NCBI GenBank assembly: GCA_937921485.1
Contig: CAKZSV010000045.1
Location: 28,185 to 92,184, forward strand
Direction of reading: 5' to 3'
DNA: 64,000 bases
From: an uncultured bacterium
Lineage (GTDB): Bacteria; Spirochaetota; UBA4802; JAGODF01
How positions within the stretch are numbered: the first letter of the stretch is position 1; every line of letters begins with the position of its first letter. This document shows positions 63,494 through 64,000 of this stretch, one piece after another. Made by a program: the position numbers and the translations under genes. The notes beneath the pieces are model-generated. The model saw nothing but the letters and a program-made list of their open reading frames with translations, had not been told where the DNA came from and searched no databases.

Positions 63494-63697
63494 ATGAATT
63501 ATAGAGAATCCGAACGCGAAAAAGCCCTAAGAATCAGAGATGAATTCTTCAAAGACCCCGGCAATGGTGAACATCTAAAAGTAAAGTATCCTTTTGTTTT
63601 AAAGCAAGCAGAGAAAAACCTATGGACAAAAATCCGAAAGGAAGCCATTAAATATTTTGCTGATAATAAAATAGTCTGGTGGCCTGGTTCAACGTAA
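63494..63697 (+). CDS. Hypothetical 67-residue protein
   Basis: A soluble, charged protein opening MNYRESEREKALRIRDEFFK and ending in WWPGST. It has no ribosome binding site. The composition is protein-like and the ends look like a fragment of a longer enzyme, so it may be a truncated or cassette-borne gene. No family could be named. Confidence 0.4.
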   Translation: MNYRESEREKALRIRDEFFKDPGNGEHLKVKYPFVLKQAEKNLWTKIRKEAIKYFADNKIVWWPGST

Positions 63698-63747
63698 CCG
63701 TCCAATCTTCCCACCCCGTCAAAAAAATGTCAAATTCATAAAAATCA

Positions 63748-63857
63748 GGGAACTTCTAAAAACCATGTATAAGGATGTTCCCTTGTGGGCACATTATATT
63801 GGATAAAACCGCTTTCTTTTTATCTTTATAATATGAAGAAAGCGGTTTTTAGAGCTA
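63748..63857 (+). repeat. Dispersed palindromic repeat, copy C (expanded)
   Basis: The ends GGGAACTTCTAAAAAC (63748-63763) and GAAAGCGGTTTTTAGAG (63838-63854) match copy A, but the middle is longer. It includes GTTCCC (63777-63782), which pairs with the GGGAAC at the left end, and AAAACCGCTTTCTT (63805-63818) which pairs perfectly with AAGAAAGCGGTTTT (63836-63849). It therefore folds as two hairpins, like a tandem REP/BIME unit. Confidence 0.7.
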
Positions 63858-63896
63858 CCCATCAACCATGATTGCTTATAATTGCATTTTTCTCTG

Positions 63897-64000
63897 ATGG
63901 CTCGTGTACGATTTTACCATGCACATGCAGGAGTGTACGCAGTTTTTACGGGGGAAACGCGTTTCTTTCAATGTCGACAGCGTGCGACACCGATGCGCGG
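63897..64000 (+). CDS. Partial ORF at the right edge, possible REP-associated tyrosine transposase
   Basis: An open frame from ATG 63897 runs off the window. It opens MARVRFYHAHAGVYAV, which is reminiscent of the N-terminus of Y1-type (RAYT) transposases, where MAR-x-R-x-Y and GVYHV are common; the HUH and tyrosine motifs would lie beyond the edge and cannot be checked. The palindromic copy C lies just upstream, as REP elements usually do around RAYT genes. The evidence is only about 34 residues. Confidence 0.3.
   Translation, partial: MARVRFYHAHAGVYAVFTGETRFFQCRQRATPMR

Overview
This window is chromosomal DNA from a Gram-negative bacterium, most likely a member of the Spirochaetota. The main pointers are a radical-SAM/SPASM protein with a nucleotidyltransferase-like N-terminus (24340-25821), which matches the 'spiro-SPASM' family known from spirochaetes; FecR-type and CsgG-like lipoproteins with loose lipoboxes; bactofilin and M23 cell-wall genes; and the order rpmH-rnpA-yidD-yidC-jag-mnmE. 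Base composition is intermediate by eye, coding density is high, and starts are often GTG or TTG. No rRNA, tRNA or CRISPR array was seen.

Layout. 1-1624: the two-subunit CoA ligase (acetyl-CoA synthetase, ADP-forming type), reverse strand, cut by the left edge. 2021-6001: a degenerate M23 membrane protein and a class I adenylate cyclase. 6046-8350: a charged protein, a STAS/zinc-ribbon protein and a two-helix membrane sensor. 8797-10359: a multi-helix chemotaxis transducer. 10473-14934: purD-nadK-recN-metallopeptidase operon. 14931-16670: acylphosphatase, outer-membrane barrel protein and CsgG-like lipoprotein. 16995-19917: OmpR-type regulator, stand-alone DbpA RNA-binding domain, methyltransferase, SET-domain protein. 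21241-22678: surE and a TPR protein. 22682-25821: spiro-SPASM, SpsF-like and SpsG-like proteins. 25852-29196: cimA, murI and a SurA-like foldase. 29397-33796: FecR lipoprotein, LysM/M23 peptidase, bactofilin, M16 peptidase. 33883-42132: pnp, rpsO, truB, rbfA, infB, nusA and rimP, transcribed leftwards. 42286-48777: MBL hydrolase, NamZ-like protein, a histidine-kinase-type ATPase paired with a cyclic-nucleotide-binding protein, an HNH nuclease and a DUF4416 protein. 49085-53871: rpmH to mnmE. 54001-62062: START protein, TPR protein, a giant transglutaminase-like protein, a basic exported peptide, a membrane HD protein and a crotonase. 62261 to the right end: an accessory tail with a higBA toxin-antitoxin pair, short repeats and small orphan ORFs.

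Most of the window is housekeeping: translation and RNA turnover, membrane-protein insertion, peptidoglycan and purine/NAD metabolism. Around it lies a signalling layer: adenylate cyclase, a cNMP-binding protein with an ATPase, STAS protein, MCP and an atypical response regulator. A family of short palindromic intergenic repeats occurs at 8573-8624, 30559-30610, 62871-62947 and 63748-63857, with a possible remnant at 21128-21140. The last copy lies just before a truncated reading frame at the right edge whose start is reminiscent of REP-associated (Y1/RAYT) transposases. This REP-like family and the cNMP-binding/ATPase pair are the most interesting leads.
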